Shown here: in pieces, positions 15,446 through 24,613 of the stretch | Layout: every line of letters begins with the position of its first letter | Numbering within the stretch: position 1 is the stretch's first letter | Assembly (NCBI RefSeq): GCF_029953285.1 | Contig: NZ_JASAOI010000037.1 | Span: forward strand, 159,644 to 223,643 | DNA: 64,000 nt | Origin: Yinghuangia seranimata | GTDB lineage: Bacteria; Actinomycetota; Actinomycetes; Streptomycetales; Streptomycetaceae | Direction of reading: 5' to 3' | Program-made: the position numbers and the translations under genes | The notes under the pieces: model-generated | Told to the model about the DNA's origin: nothing | Databases searched by the model: none | The model's input: only the letters and a program-made list of their open reading frames with translations

Positions 15446-15976
15446 ATGACGCCCATGCCGAACACGCCCGCGCCCACGCACCCGTCTGGCCACCACCTCG
15501 CGCAGCTCAACATCGCCCGCCTGCGCGCCCCCGTCGACTCCCCGCAACTCGCCGACTTCGTCGCCGCCCTGCCCGAGATGAACGCGCTCGCCGAGTCCTC
15601 GCCCGGCTTCGTGTGGCGGCTCCAGGAAGACCCCGACGACCCCCACGCCACCGTCACCCCGGCCGCGTTCGGCCCGGAGTACATCTTCACGATGTCCGTG
15701 TGGGAGGACGCCGACAGCCTGTGGGACTACGTCTACCGCAGCGGCCACCTCGACTTCCTGCGCCGCCGCCAGGACTGGTTCGCCGAGGTCGGCGAACGCT
15801 CCCAGGTCCTGTGGTGGATCCCCGCCGGCCACCTGCCCACCGAGCACGAAGGCGCCGAACGCCTCACCCACCTGCGCGAACACGGCCCCGGCCCCGAGGC
15901 GTTCACCTTCCGCCAGCGCTACCCGGCACCCGACGCCGCCCCGGCAACCGCCCACGCGACCGCCCAGGCGTCCTAA
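15446..15976 (+). CDS. DUF3291 family protein
   Basis: The 176-residue protein contains HLAQLNIARLRAPVDSPQLA, then SPGFVWRLQEDP, FTMSVWEDADSLWDYVYRSG and LWWIPAGHLPTEHEGAERL. This is the full DUF3291 signature: N.-R...P.dsp.-.F, W.W.L, SVWe....L..Fvy, W.v..G..P...Ea. The fold is a dimeric alpha/beta barrel, and members are often linked to antibiotic or monooxygenase contexts, but no activity is established. It follows a SufR-like regulator in the same direction. ATG at 15446 or 15455 could be the start. Confidence 0.85.
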   Translation: MTPMPNTPAPTHPSGHHLAQLNIARLRAPVDSPQLADFVAALPEMNALAESSPGFVWRLQEDPDDPHATVTPAAFGPEYIFTMSVWEDADSLWDYVYRSGHLDFLRRRQDWFAEVGERSQVLWWIPAGHLPTEHEGAERLTHLREHGPGPEAFTFRQRYPAPDAAPATAHATAQAS

Positions 15977-16052
15977 CCCCTCCGGGCCCCGCCCCGAAGC
16001 CCCCGGCGCGCACGGTCCTCCAACCCCTGCCGCACGCGCCGGCCGCCGAAAA

Positions 16053-16105
16053 CGCCGGCGGGCGGGCAAGGATGCACCTGACGCACCCTCACCCGCCCGC
16101 CGGCG
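16053..16105. terminator. hairpin between convergent DUF3291 and gatD genes
   Basis: A perfect 14-base-pair stem (CGCCGGCGGGCGGG at 16053-16066 with its complement at 16092-16105) spans a 25-base loop. It lies midway between two gene ends facing each other, so it probably serves both strands. Confidence 0.7.
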
Positions 16106-16134
16106 GAACCCCGTTCAACCTCGCGGCAGCGGAC

Positions 16135-16872
16135 TCAGCCCGCCTGCGCCCGCACCGCCCGCAGCCGCTCCGACCGCAGCTGCTCGTGCCAGCGGTCCTC
16201 CAGCGGCGTGAGCGGCACACCCGTCGCCCACGTCAGCAGCAGATCCGCGAGCCCCGGGTTCCGCGACATCACCGGCCCGTGCAGGTAGGTGCCCAGCACC
16301 CGGCCCGACCACGCGCCCTCCGTGCCGTCCCCGGTCCCGTTCCCGAACCCGGCCGTCACCCGGGCCAGCGGCTTCGCCCCGGCCCCCAGGTGCGTCACAC
16401 CCTGGTGGTTCTCGAACCCGGACAGCGGCTGCAGCCCCAACTGCGGGTCCACGTCCGCCAGCACCTCGCCGACACACCGCCGGCCCACCGGACCGCGGCC
16501 CGACTTCACGTCCAGCAGCCCCAGACCCGGCTCCACCCGGTCCAGGTCGTCCACGAACTCGTGCCCGATGATCTGGTAGCCCGCGCACACCGCCAGCAGC
16601 GTCGCACCCCGGGACACGGCCTGACCCAGACCCGGGTCCTTCCGCAGCCGCTCCGCCGCCAACCGCTGCGGACGGTCCTCGCCGCCACCGATCAGGTAGA
16701 TGTCCCCGGACGTCGGCACCGCCTGGTCCGACCGCACGTCGACCCGCTCCACGTCGATCCCGCGCAACCGCGCCCGACGCTCCACGATCAGCGCGTTGCC
16801 CTGGTCCCCGTACGTGCTCAGCAGGTCCGGGTAGATCCACACCAGGCGCAGCTTGCTCATCCCGATCGTCAC
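16135..16872 (-). CDS. gatD: lipid II isoglutaminyl synthase, glutamine amidotransferase subunit GatD
   Basis: The 245-residue product is a class I glutamine amidotransferase of the CobB/CobQ type. LRLVWIYPDLLSTYGDQGNA opens the domain, the nucleophile is Cys96 in LLAVCAGYQIIG, and the catalytic His lies in GTYLHGPVMSRNP. With MurT it amidates the D-Glu of lipid II to D-isoglutamine, supplying ammonia from glutamine. The GTG at 16872 was chosen because AAGGAGG lies seven bases upstream and the start overlaps the murT stop (GTGA); the ATG at 16860 is an alternative matching many annotated homologues. The gene is the second of a two-gene operon. Confidence 0.95.
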   Translation of the reverse strand: MTIGMSKLRLVWIYPDLLSTYGDQGNALIVERRARLRGIDVERVDVRSDQAVPTSGDIYLIGGGEDRPQRLAAERLRKDPGLGQAVSRGATLLAVCAGYQIIGHEFVDDLDRVEPGLGLLDVKSGRGPVGRRCVGEVLADVDPQLGLQPLSGFENHQGVTHLGAGAKPLARVTAGFGNGTGDGTEGAWSGRVLGTYLHGPVMSRNPGLADLLLTWATGVPLTPLEDRWHEQLRSERLRAVRAQAG

Positions 16873-18152
16873 GCCTGCGCCTCCTTGATGGTCCGGCGCA
16901 GCTGCTGGAACGCCGTGTAGTTCGCGATGACCTCGATCTGCCCCGGCGGGCACGCCGCGACCGCGTCCGCCAAGTGCTCGTGCACCGTGAACGTCAGCCC
17001 CGCCACGTCCAGCCGCACCGCCAGGTCGAGGCGGCGCTGCCCCAGCACGGCCAGCGGACGACCCGCCAGCTTCGTGTAGTCCACGTCCCACAGCCAGGAG
17101 GTGTCCTTGCCGTCCGCGTCCAACGCGTTCACCGACAGGATCACCGGCGCCGGCGCCGGGTCGATCAGCGAGAACGTCTCCAGCCACCCGGCCGGGTTCT
17201 TCGCCAGCAGCAGCCGCAGGTTCCGGCCCTGGTACGGCACCACGTCGTAACGCCCGGCCACCGCCGTCACGTTCTTCATCCGCGCCAGCGCCGCCGCCGT
17301 GTCCACGCCGAACACCGACGCCACCGCGGCCGCCGTCGTCGCGTTCGCCCGGTTCGCCCGGCCCGGCAGCTGCAGCTCCAACGGCCACACCGCCCCGTCC
17401 GGGTCCACCATCTCGTCGCCCACCAGCGACCACGTCACCTGCGGACGCCGGAAGTCGCAGTCACCGCAGAACCAGTCGTCGCCCGGACGGTTCATCACAC
17501 CGCCGCAACTGGGGCAGGACCACGAGTCCTCCTGCCACATCTGCCCGGCCGCGACCCACACCACGTCCTTCGCCGACGACGCCGCCCACACCACCAGCGG
17601 GTCGTCCGCGTTCGCCACCAGCACCGCCTCGGTGCCGCGCAGGCCCTCGCGCCACTTCTCCGCCAGCATCCGCGTCTCCGCGGCCCGGTCCAACTGGTCG
17701 CGCGACAGGTTCAGCAGCACGATCGCCAGCGGATCCGCGTCCCGCGCCACCCCCGCCAGGTACTTCTCGTCGACCTCGATCACGCCGTACACCGCGTCGC
17801 CCGCACCCGCGAGCGCCGACGTGATACCGGCCGGCATGTTCGCGCCCAGCGCGTTCGAGACCACCGGGCCCGCGGCCCGCATCGCCTCCGCCACCAGCCG
17901 CGTCGTGGTCGTCTTGCCGTTCGTGCCCGACACGAGCACCACCTGCAGGTGATCGGCCAGCTGAGCCAGCAGGTCCGGGGCGATCCGCAGCGCGATCTTC
18001 CCGCCGATCACCGAACCACTGCCCTTGCCCGCACGCCGCGAGATCGCAGCCGTCACCCGGCTCGCGGTCACCGCCAGCTTGGCCCTCGGCGGCAACGCCT
18101 CAGGCCCGCGCGCGGGCCCTGCGCCCTGGCCCGGGACGGGAGTACCTGTCAT
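16869..18152 (-). CDS. murT: lipid II isoglutaminyl synthase, Mur-ligase-like subunit MurT
   Basis: The 427-residue protein has the Mur ligase P-loop (LVSGTNGKTTTTRLVAEA, residues ~73-90), a central ATPase domain with IEVDEKYL, and a four-Cys zinc ribbon (Cys213, 216, 229, 232 in CPSCGG...CGDC), a MurT feature. A C-terminal DUF1727 domain contains LNALDADGKDTSWLWDVDY. It activates the D-Glu alpha-carboxylate of lipid II with ATP for amidation by GatD at the inner face of the membrane. The start MTGTPVPGQG follows GGAGGG. The first 40 residues are a Pro/Ala-rich tail. Translation is coupled to gatD. Confidence 0.96.
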   Translation of the reverse strand: MTGTPVPGQGAGPARGPEALPPRAKLAVTASRVTAAISRRAGKGSGSVIGGKIALRIAPDLLAQLADHLQVVLVSGTNGKTTTTRLVAEAMRAAGPVVSNALGANMPAGITSALAGAGDAVYGVIEVDEKYLAGVARDADPLAIVLLNLSRDQLDRAAETRMLAEKWREGLRGTEAVLVANADDPLVVWAASSAKDVVWVAAGQMWQEDSWSCPSCGGVMNRPGDDWFCGDCDFRRPQVTWSLVGDEMVDPDGAVWPLELQLPGRANRANATTAAAVASVFGVDTAAALARMKNVTAVAGRYDVVPYQGRNLRLLLAKNPAGWLETFSLIDPAPAPVILSVNALDADGKDTSWLWDVDYTKLAGRPLAVLGQRRLDLAVRLDVAGLTFTVHEHLADAVAACPPGQIEVIANYTAFQQLRRTIKEAQA

Positions 18153-18992
18153 CGGATGTGTACCCTCCAGCGGTCTCGCCCGCCGCCCCGGACCCCCACC
18201 GGGGTCGGGCGGCCGTTCCAGCGGACCCCACGCCCGGACGCCCGCCACCGGCCCGCCGCCCGCCGGCACCGCCCCGCATGCACCGCACGCCTGGCACACC
18301 CCGAGCCCGAACCGGAACCGACGCCCCGCGCAGGATCCGTATACGTCGCGCCAGCCTACCGAGATTGCGCCCCGCCGGTGGGACCCGGCAGGCCCCACAC
18401 TCCTCGACCCGCCCGACCGGACCTGCGGCGACACCCGGCACGCACCCCCACCGAGGCCCACCGAGGCCCCCGCCAGGCCGCCCCCTAGGGTCACGCTGTG
18501 ACCCAACCCGACGCCCCACGCGCGCGCTCTGCCCCGCGCGGGACGGCAGGAGTTCCCCTGACAGAACGGCCCGGACGACCCACCGGGCGCAGACGGGGAC
18601 AACTGGCAGTGGGTCGTGACGGCGAACGAGCGGGCGGTCCACGGCGCGCGGCGGCATACGCACCAGAGACGAGGGCGCGCACGGATGAGGCACAGGGACG
18701 GACGCGGGTGGGGCGCTCACCGGGCATGCGGCGCATGCGCGTGGGCGCAACCGCGGGGTCCCGCGCGATCATCGCGAAAGCCGCCGCCATCGAGCCGATC
18801 GGCGCCCGCATCGGATCGCCCCCAACGGGCCGGCGCGCCCCTCGACCCGCTCGGCGCGTACTGGACGGCGCGGCGGTCCGCCCCGCTGTGGTCTCCCACG
18901 TGTGCGGATGCCCGTTCACGGCGGAGACGTGCGCCGGCGGCAGCCGTGGTGGCGGGGACGGCCGTGACCGCGAAAGCGACCGGATCAGTCGG
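18153..18992. other. 840-base gap with no convincing gene
   Basis: Several long frames cross this stretch on both strands, but their codon use is not the strong GC3 pattern of real genes here and none reads as a family. The left part (18160-18490) is Pro/Arg-type low-complexity shadow. The murT promoter should lie at the left end. No RNA gene or repeat was recognised. A short real gene cannot be excluded. Confidence 0.4.
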
Positions 18993-19406
18993 TCAGTCCT
19001 CGTCCAGGCCGCCGAGGGCGACCGCCACCGCTGTGTCCACGACGGCCAGTGCTCCCAGGGCGACGATCCATCCGCGTTCGCGGGGGTCCAAGGCTCGCCA
19101 GCGGCCCATCGTGCCGGCGCCGTCGGCCACGTCGGCGGCGACTTGCAGCCACGCCCACTCGGCGGCGTTGTGGCCGCGGTCCAGGGCCCGCCACCAGCCT
19201 GCGGCGACCACCGTGTCGCGTATGCCCAGGCCGCGGGTCAGGGTGGACGCCTCCTTGCCCGCGCCGGCCGGGCGAGCCGGCAGGAGCCGGGGTGCGGCCT
19301 GCGGGGCGATCATCTGCGCCACACCCACCGCGATCCGCCCCGCCGCCAGCATCCGCGCCGCGCGTACCGCGGCGGCATGGCCCACCACGTGTCTGCCGCC
19401 CCCCAT
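18993..19406 (-). CDS. small integral membrane protein
   Basis: The start at 19406 (MGGGRHVVGHAAAVRAARML) is preceded by GGGAGGGCGGAGGGC. The 137-residue product has three or four weakly hydrophobic helices (AAGRIAVGVAQMIAPQAAPR, LGIRDTVVAAGWW, ERGWIVALGALAVVDTAVAV). The layout GRI..GV..M..P......R.LG.RD...A resembles DUF4267-like membrane proteins of actinobacteria, whose function is unknown. It is divergent from the methyltransferase gene, with starts about 140 bases apart. Confidence 0.7.
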   Translation of the reverse strand: MGGGRHVVGHAAAVRAARMLAAGRIAVGVAQMIAPQAAPRLLPARPAGAGKEASTLTRGLGIRDTVVAAGWWRALDRGHNAAEWAWLQVAADVADGAGTMGRWRALDPRERGWIVALGALAVVDTAVAVALGGLDED

Positions 19407-19546
19407 GCCCTCCGCCCTCCCTGCCCCGAACCGACACCCCGAGGGCACCGGACCTCGCGGCCCGACCGCCGCATCCCGCCCACTCTGCCCAACACGCGGC
19501 CCCGCCCGCACCCGGTTTCCCCGCACCCCGGAAGGACCTGTTCCGC

Positions 19547-20236
19547 ATGACCGACGCACCCACGCCCGGACACCTCGACGAGACCCGCGCCTTCTACGAC
19601 GCCATCGCCGAGCCCTACGCCGACCGCTACCGCGACATCCTCGACGACACGCCCCACGACCAGCAGGTCCTGGCGACGTTCGCCGATCATGTCCACGCCG
19701 CGCACGCGGGTTCCGGTTCCCGTGACGGGTCCGCGCCGCGCGTCGCCGACGTCGGCAGCGGGCCCGGGCAGGTCACCGCCTACCTCCACGGCCTCGGGCT
19801 CGACGTCACCGGCGTCGACCTGTCCCCGCGCATGGCCGCCCTCGCCGCACGCACCTTCCCGCACGTGCCGTTCACCGTCGGCACGCTCACCGCCCTGGAC
19901 ATCGCCGACGGCGCTCTCGCCGGCCTGTGCGCCTGGTACTCGACGATTCACCTGCCCGACGACGAACTCCCCGCCGCGTTCGCCGAGTTCCACCGCGTCC
20001 TCGCCCCCGGCGGCCACGCCCTGGTCGCGTTCCAGGCCGGCGACGTCCCGCTGCGCCTGGCCGAACCCTTCGGCAAGCCCGTCACCCTCGACTTCCGCCG
20101 CCGCGACCCCGACCACGTCGCCCGCCTCCTGGACGCCGCAGGGCTCACCGTCCACAGCCACGAGGTCCGCCTCCACGACAGCGACCTGGTCTCCGCCGTC
20201 CCCCAGGCGTACCTGATCGCCCGCAAGAGCTCCTGA
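19547..20236 (+). CDS. class I SAM-dependent methyltransferase
   Basis: The 229-residue protein begins MTDAPTPGHLDETRAFYDAI and has the SAM-binding motif I as VADVGSGPGQVTAYLHGLGL, motif II acidic residue in VTGVDLSPRMAALAA, and a later ALAGLCAWYSTIHLPDDEL block. This is the Methyltransf_11/25 layout. FYDAIAEPYADRY at the N-terminus is typical of small-molecule methyltransferases. The substrate cannot be told. GGAAGGACC precedes the ATG. It stands alone, with no obvious pathway neighbour. Confidence 0.9.
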   Translation: MTDAPTPGHLDETRAFYDAIAEPYADRYRDILDDTPHDQQVLATFADHVHAAHAGSGSRDGSAPRVADVGSGPGQVTAYLHGLGLDVTGVDLSPRMAALAARTFPHVPFTVGTLTALDIADGALAGLCAWYSTIHLPDDELPAAFAEFHRVLAPGGHALVAFQAGDVPLRLAEPFGKPVTLDFRRRDPDHVARLLDAAGLTVHSHEVRLHDSDLVSAVPQAYLIARKSS

Positions 20237-20316
20237 CCGTCCGCCCGGCCGCGACGGCGGGCTCGTCCGCGGATGGCCGCCGCCCCGGGCCCGTACCGGA
20301 CGAAGGAGCGACCCGG

Positions 20317-20886
20317 TCAGTGGGACGCGCCGGCGGGCCTGTCCGAACCGTCCTGGTCCGGCGCGCCTGCCGGCCCGTCGGCCGGGCGCCGCAACGCCGC
20401 GTACCGCACCAAGGCGTCCCGGGAGTCGGGCACGAAGTCCCACCGTTGGACGGCGGCGGCAAGTTCTTCGTCGGCGAGCCACGTGTGCCAGGCGATCTCC
20501 GAGGGGTCGGGCGTGATCGTGTCGCCGAGCACGGCTTCGTGGAGGCCGAGCCAGTACGGGCTGATCGCGCCGTCGCACAGGAACTTGCCGAGGAAGCGCG
20601 CGTCGGTCCGCACGCCGAGCTCTTCGCTGATCTCTCGCGCGGCCGCCGCCTCGTAGGACTCCCCGATGTCCACGGCCCCGCCGACGAGCCAGTTGTAGTG
20701 CCCGGGAAAGCGGGAGGAGCCCGCGGGCCGCCGGTGCACGAGGATCCGGCCCTCGGTGTCGCGGCACACGGTCGTCGCTATGCGGTGCAGCCACCGGTTC
20801 CGGATGGCGTCGCCGCGTTCGACCACGCCCAGCACCCGGTCGTCCTCGTCCACCCGTTCGACAAGCTCGCCCATGGTCACCACCAT
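20317..20886 (-). CDS. Nudix hydrolase (YfcD-like)
   Basis: The Nudix box runs from about residue 70 to 92: GGAVDIGESYEAAAAREISE followed by ELG, which fits GX5EX7REUXEEXGU. The N-terminus (GELVERVDEDDRVLGVVERG, then WLHRIATTVCRDTEGRILVH) is the layout of the YfcD/isopentenyl-diphosphate-isomerase-like Nudix subgroup, where a small N-terminal sheet precedes the box. It would hydrolyse a nucleoside-diphosphate-linked substrate using Mg2+ bound by the EE pair; the substrate is unknown. The start is the ATG at 20886 or 20874; neither has a strong ribosome-binding site. The C-terminal tail is Ala/Asp-rich. Confidence 0.9.
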   Translation of the reverse strand: MVVTMGELVERVDEDDRVLGVVERGDAIRNRWLHRIATTVCRDTEGRILVHRRPAGSSRFPGHYNWLVGGAVDIGESYEAAAAREISEELGVRTDARFLGKFLCDGAISPYWLGLHEAVLGDTITPDPSEIAWHTWLADEELAAAVQRWDFVPDSRDALVRYAALRRPADGPAGAPDQDGSDRPAGASH

Positions 20887-20929
20887 CTCGGAAGGGCCGC
20901 CCGGAGGCGGCGTGTGTGCAGGGTGCGGA

Positions 20930-21274
20930 TCAGGTGCGGCACGGGCGCACTTCCAGGGGATTGGCGGGCCCGCCGGGCCCGGCAGGCGGCCCGTGCGCGG
21001 TCTTCGGGGGCGCGGCGCCAGGACGCGCGGTCACGGGCAGGGGTGTTCGCTTCGGCGCCGCCGTTCGGCGGCCGACCGAGGGCAGACCGCGCAGGTCGCG
21101 CAGCGTGCCCGCGCACACCGCGGTGGGCAGCAGCAGCCCCGCGCCGATGCCGGCGCCGAGCGTGTGGAACCCGTCACCGGTGACCGAGGTGCCGAGGACG
21201 GACGCGCCACCGGTGGCACCGGCGGCGGCCAGCGTCCACACGCCCGCCCGGAGGCGGCCTGCGCCCGACGGCAC
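20930..21274 (-). CDS. possible small membrane protein after the PAP2-DAGK gene
   Basis: A GTG 17 bases downstream of the preceding stop opens a 114-residue frame with two hydrophobic stretches (AGVWTLAAAGATGGASVLGT and GFHTLGAGIGAGLLLPTAVC) and a Pro/Arg-rich tail. Two spans plus a disordered tail would make a small membrane protein, and the close spacing suggests co-transcription with the PAP2-DAGK gene. There is no clear ribosome-binding site and no recognised family, so the call is tentative. Confidence 0.4.
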   Translation of the reverse strand: MPSGAGRLRAGVWTLAAAGATGGASVLGTSVTGDGFHTLGAGIGAGLLLPTAVCAGTLRDLRGLPSVGRRTAAPKRTPLPVTARPGAAPPKTAHGPPAGPGGPANPLEVRPCRT

Positions 21275-21291
21275 GACGGCGTCCGCGCCGG

Positions 21292-23235
21292 CTACGCCCG
21301 CCGCGCGCCCGCCGGGCGGTACACCACCAGGCGGCGGCCCTTCGCGATCCGCAACTGGGACGCGCCCGGACGGACTTCGCCGTCGACCGCGAGCGGGGCG
21401 CCGGCCTGGATCTCGGTCAGGCGCATCGCACGCGCCGTCGAGGCCTCGTACACGCGCGAGCGGCCCAGCGTGCCCGACAGCACCGCCGCGACCAGCCGCG
21501 TCCGGGCCGCGGGCTTCGCGGCGTCGACCAGGCGGACGTCCAGCAGCCCGTCGTGCAGGTTCGGCCGGTACGCGGGCGCGAACCCCGGCGGCGCATAGGC
21601 CCCGTTGCCCAGGAACAGCAGCCACACCGACCGGGCCCGCCCGTTCACCCGCAGCTTCACCGGCCGGGCGTCCCGCAGGACCGCGACCAGGCCGACCAGC
21701 ATCGCCGGCCACTTCCCGATCCGGCCCTGCATCGCCTCACGCGCCCGCACCAGGTCCGGGTAGACCCCGATCGAGAAGGTGTTGAGGAACACCTCCGGCT
21801 CCGTCGCGCTCATCGGCCCGAAGTCGAACGTGCGGTCCCGCGCGATCTCCGCGACGTCGACCAGCACCGCCTCCCCGGCCCGCACCGCCCGCGCCGTGTC
21901 CTCCAGGCGCTGCAGCCCCAGGTCGCCCGCGAAGTGGTTGAGCGTCCCGGCGGGGAACACGGCGAGGGGACGCCCGTACTCGAGGGCGATCTTCGCCGCC
22001 GCGTTGATCGTCCCGTCGCCGCCCGCCACACCCAGCACGACGGCCTCGGACGCCGCCTGGCGCAGCATCGCCATCAGGTCCGAACCCGCGTCGGGGTGCC
22101 CGTCCGGGTCCTCGGCCGCGGCGTCGGACGGCTGCCGCGCCCCGTCAGGGGAATCACCGGCCTCGGCGCCGGGGCCGCGTTCGACGACCTTCGCCAGCGG
22201 CAGCAGCTCCCGCAGCCGCGGCGCGATCTCCCCTTCCGGGCCCGCCGACGCGTTGACCACGACCACCAGGCCGTCGCCGTCCGCCAGCAGCGGCACGGGC
22301 ACCCGAGGGGCCGGCGCGAACGCCGCCTCCACCGGACGCCGCGGCCACCACCGCAGCGTCACCGCCGCCAACCCGGCGCCGAGCGCCGCGCCCGCCAGCA
22401 CGTCGCCGGGGTAGTGCACGCCGGTGTAGACCCGCGACAGCGCCACCCCGCCCGCGAGCACCCCGGCCGCCGCGCCCATCGACCGCGACTCCAGCGCCAC
22501 CCCGGTCGCGAACGCCGCCGCCGACGCCGCGTGCCCCGACGGGAACGACGTCGTCCACGGCTGCCGCGCCAGCCTGCGCACCTCCGGCACCAGGTCGATC
22601 ACCGGCCGCGGGCGCCGCGTCCAGCTCTTCAGCACCACGTTCGTCACCGTGGACGCCAGCGCCACCGACCCCAGCCCGCGCAACGCCGCACGACGCCCCG
22701 AACGCCCGCCCGACAACGCCATCGACCCGGCCGCCACGACCCACAGCCGCGAATGGTTCGCCGACCGCGACAGCGCGGGCAACGCCCGGTTCGCCCACGG
22801 GACGTGGTGCTCCGCCAGCCACGCGAACGCCCGGTGGTCCAGCTCGTGCACCCGCCCCAGCAGACCGCCGCCGGACGCGGCCCGGCCCGGCACCGCGTGC
22901 GTCCACGGCGCGGCGACCCGCGCCACCGCCCGCTCCAGACCCGCCGGAACGCCCTTCCCCGGCCCGGGCGTCGTGGGGCGTGCCGCCGGACGTGGCGCCG
23001 GCCGCGCCGCCGTGGGGACCACGCGCCCGCCGCCCGGCGACCAGCCGTGCCGCCGCGCCCGGCGCAGCGTCCACCGCCCGGCGTGCCGCCCCGCCTCCTC
23101 GATCGCGCCGACCGCACCCGCCACCCCGGCGGCCATCCCCGCGACGCCGGCCAGCGCGTCGAGGAACACCGCGCCGTCGCCTGCGGCATGCCGCCCGTGC
23201 GCCGCCTTGCCCGCTGCTGCCGTGCCGTGTGCCAT
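21292..23235 (-). CDS. PAP2-family phosphatase fused to diacylglycerol kinase domain
   Basis: The N-terminal ~100 residues are basic and low-complexity. A PAP2 phosphatase follows, with all three motifs (KSWTRRPRP, FPSGHAAS and SRVYTGVHYPGD; ~40-residue spacing between the first two) among hydrophobic helices. The last ~300 residues are a diacylglycerol/sphingosine-kinase catalytic domain with GVAGGDGTINAAAKIALEYG and VFPAGTLNHFAGDLGL. Such fusions are common in actinobacteria and are thought to act on phosphatidate or related lipids at the membrane, but direction and substrate are not established. The ATG at 23235 was preferred over the GTG at 23274 because of AGGGCGG upstream. The length is 647 residues. 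Confidence 0.92.
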   Translation of the reverse strand: MAHGTAAAGKAAHGRHAAGDGAVFLDALAGVAGMAAGVAGAVGAIEEAGRHAGRWTLRRARRHGWSPGGGRVVPTAARPAPRPAARPTTPGPGKGVPAGLERAVARVAAPWTHAVPGRAASGGGLLGRVHELDHRAFAWLAEHHVPWANRALPALSRSANHSRLWVVAAGSMALSGGRSGRRAALRGLGSVALASTVTNVVLKSWTRRPRPVIDLVPEVRRLARQPWTTSFPSGHAASAAAFATGVALESRSMGAAAGVLAGGVALSRVYTGVHYPGDVLAGAALGAGLAAVTLRWWPRRPVEAAFAPAPRVPVPLLADGDGLVVVVNASAGPEGEIAPRLRELLPLAKVVERGPGAEAGDSPDGARQPSDAAAEDPDGHPDAGSDLMAMLRQAASEAVVLGVAGGDGTINAAAKIALEYGRPLAVFPAGTLNHFAGDLGLQRLEDTARAVRAGEAVLVDVAEIARDRTFDFGPMSATEPEVFLNTFSIGVYPDLVRAREAMQGRIGKWPAMLVGLVAVLRDARPVKLRVNGRARSVWLLFLGNGAYAPPGFAPAYRPNLHDGLLDVRLVDAAKPAARTRLVAAVLSGTLGRSRVYEASTARAMRLTEIQAGAPLAVDGEVRPGASQLRIAKGRRLVVYRPAGARRA

Positions 23236-23473
23236 GCGCCGCCCTGTGCCCCGACCTGTCCGTGAATCCGTCACCCGTGAGTACCCCGACGCGGGGACCG
23301 AACCGACGTCCGCCCCGTGCCCGTGCCCGTGCCTGTCGCCGGGTGCCCTGACGGGCGCCGACCCGCGGCCCGGAACGCTCCCGGGCCCGGAGCGCGTCCG
23401 CGGGATCCCGCCTGACCCGTGCCGCTACCCGCGATCGGGGAGACCACCCGCACCACCCGAACCGTCCGCACCG

Positions 23474-24505
23474 TCACCGGCCCGGCACACCGGACAAAGC
23501 GCCCGACAGCCGCTCCAGCTCGTCCCGGTACTCGATCACCCCGGACCACTCCTGCGGCCACGCGTCCACGCCGTGCCAGACGCCCGCGAACGCCCCGGCC
23601 AGCGCCGCGATCGAGTCCGAGTCGCCGGACGTCGCGGCCGCACGGGCCACCGTGTCCACCGGGGAGTCCTCGTACAGCAGGAAGCACAGCAGCCCGGTCG
23701 CGAACGCCTCCTCGGCGATCCACCCCGCCCCCGTCGCCTGGCACGGGTCGCTGCGCCGGTCCGCGCGCAGCAGCGCCGCGTCGAGGCGGTCCAGCACACC
23801 CAGGCACTCGTCCCAGCCGCGCGCGATGAACGCCTCCGGCGTCGTCCCGAACGGGCCCCGCCACAGCTCGTCCCCGAGCCAGTCCCCGTGGTAGACCTCC
23901 CGCTGCGCCGCGGCGTGCGCGCGCAGGTAGGCCGGCAGGTCGCGCGGGCCGACCCCGGCGCGCAGCGCGTGGACGGCGGCCGCGGTCAGGTCGGACGCGG
24001 CCAGCGCCGTCGGGTGCCCGTGGGTGAGCGCGGACTGCAGCTGCGACGCGCCGCACCGGTCCGCCTCCGAGACGCCGTCCAGCAGCCCGACGGGGGTGAC
24101 GCGCATGTTCGCGCCGCAGCCCTTCGAGCCGCGCACCGTGGCCTTTTCCCACGCCATCCCGGTCGCGAGATTCCGGCACGCCTTCAAACAGGTGTTGCCG
24201 GGGGCGCGGTTGTTGTCGGGGGAGTCCCACCAGGCCAGGAACCGGCCGCGCAGCCGCGGGTTCAGGCGCTGCGGGGTGAGCGCGTGGCCGTCCTCGCGCG
24301 CCGACACCAGGGCGTCGGCGACGGCGAGCGCCATCTGCGTGTCGTCGGTGACCATGGCCACGCCCCCGTGCACCGGGAGTTCGCGGGGGCCCGGCACGTC
24401 GTGGCGCCGCATGATCTCCGCGTACGACAGGAACTCCGTCGGCGCCCCCATCGCGTCCCCGTACGCCAGCCCGAACACCGAGCCCGCAACCGCCCCGTAC
24501 GCCAC
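23474..24505 (-). CDS. ADP-ribosylglycohydrolase family protein
   Basis: The 343-residue product starts (GTG, with GAAAGGGGG upstream) as MAYGAVAGSVFGLAYGDAMG, the family N-terminus. VTDDTQMALAVADAL at residues 52-66 carries the Mg-binding TDDT motif, and SGDSDSIAALAGAFAG near the C-terminus supplies the second acidic metal site. These enzymes remove ADP-ribose from protein side chains or related compounds using two Mg ions. GSKGCGANMRVTPVGLL is the conserved central block. No ADP-ribosyltransferase lies next to it, so its target is unknown. It is divergent from the VOC gene with ~110 bases between starts. Confidence 0.93.
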   Translation of the reverse strand: MAYGAVAGSVFGLAYGDAMGAPTEFLSYAEIMRRHDVPGPRELPVHGGVAMVTDDTQMALAVADALVSAREDGHALTPQRLNPRLRGRFLAWWDSPDNNRAPGNTCLKACRNLATGMAWEKATVRGSKGCGANMRVTPVGLLDGVSEADRCGASQLQSALTHGHPTALAASDLTAAAVHALRAGVGPRDLPAYLRAHAAAQREVYHGDWLGDELWRGPFGTTPEAFIARGWDECLGVLDRLDAALLRADRRSDPCQATGAGWIAEEAFATGLLCFLLYEDSPVDTVARAAATSGDSDSIAALAGAFAGVWHGVDAWPQEWSGVIEYRDELERLSGALSGVPGR

Positions 24506-24613
24506 ACCGGCCCCCTTTCGGCGGCACCGCCCGGCGCCGCTCGCGGCAGCGTAACGCCCCCGGGGCCGCGCCCGGCGCGCATAACCGTGCCCGCTACGGG
24601 CGAAAAGACCAGC

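Noticed and set aside
21553..23265. 570-residue plus-strand frame opposite the PAP2-DAGK gene
   Set aside because: Antisense Arg/Pro/His shadow; the minus strand contains all PAP2 and kinase motifs.
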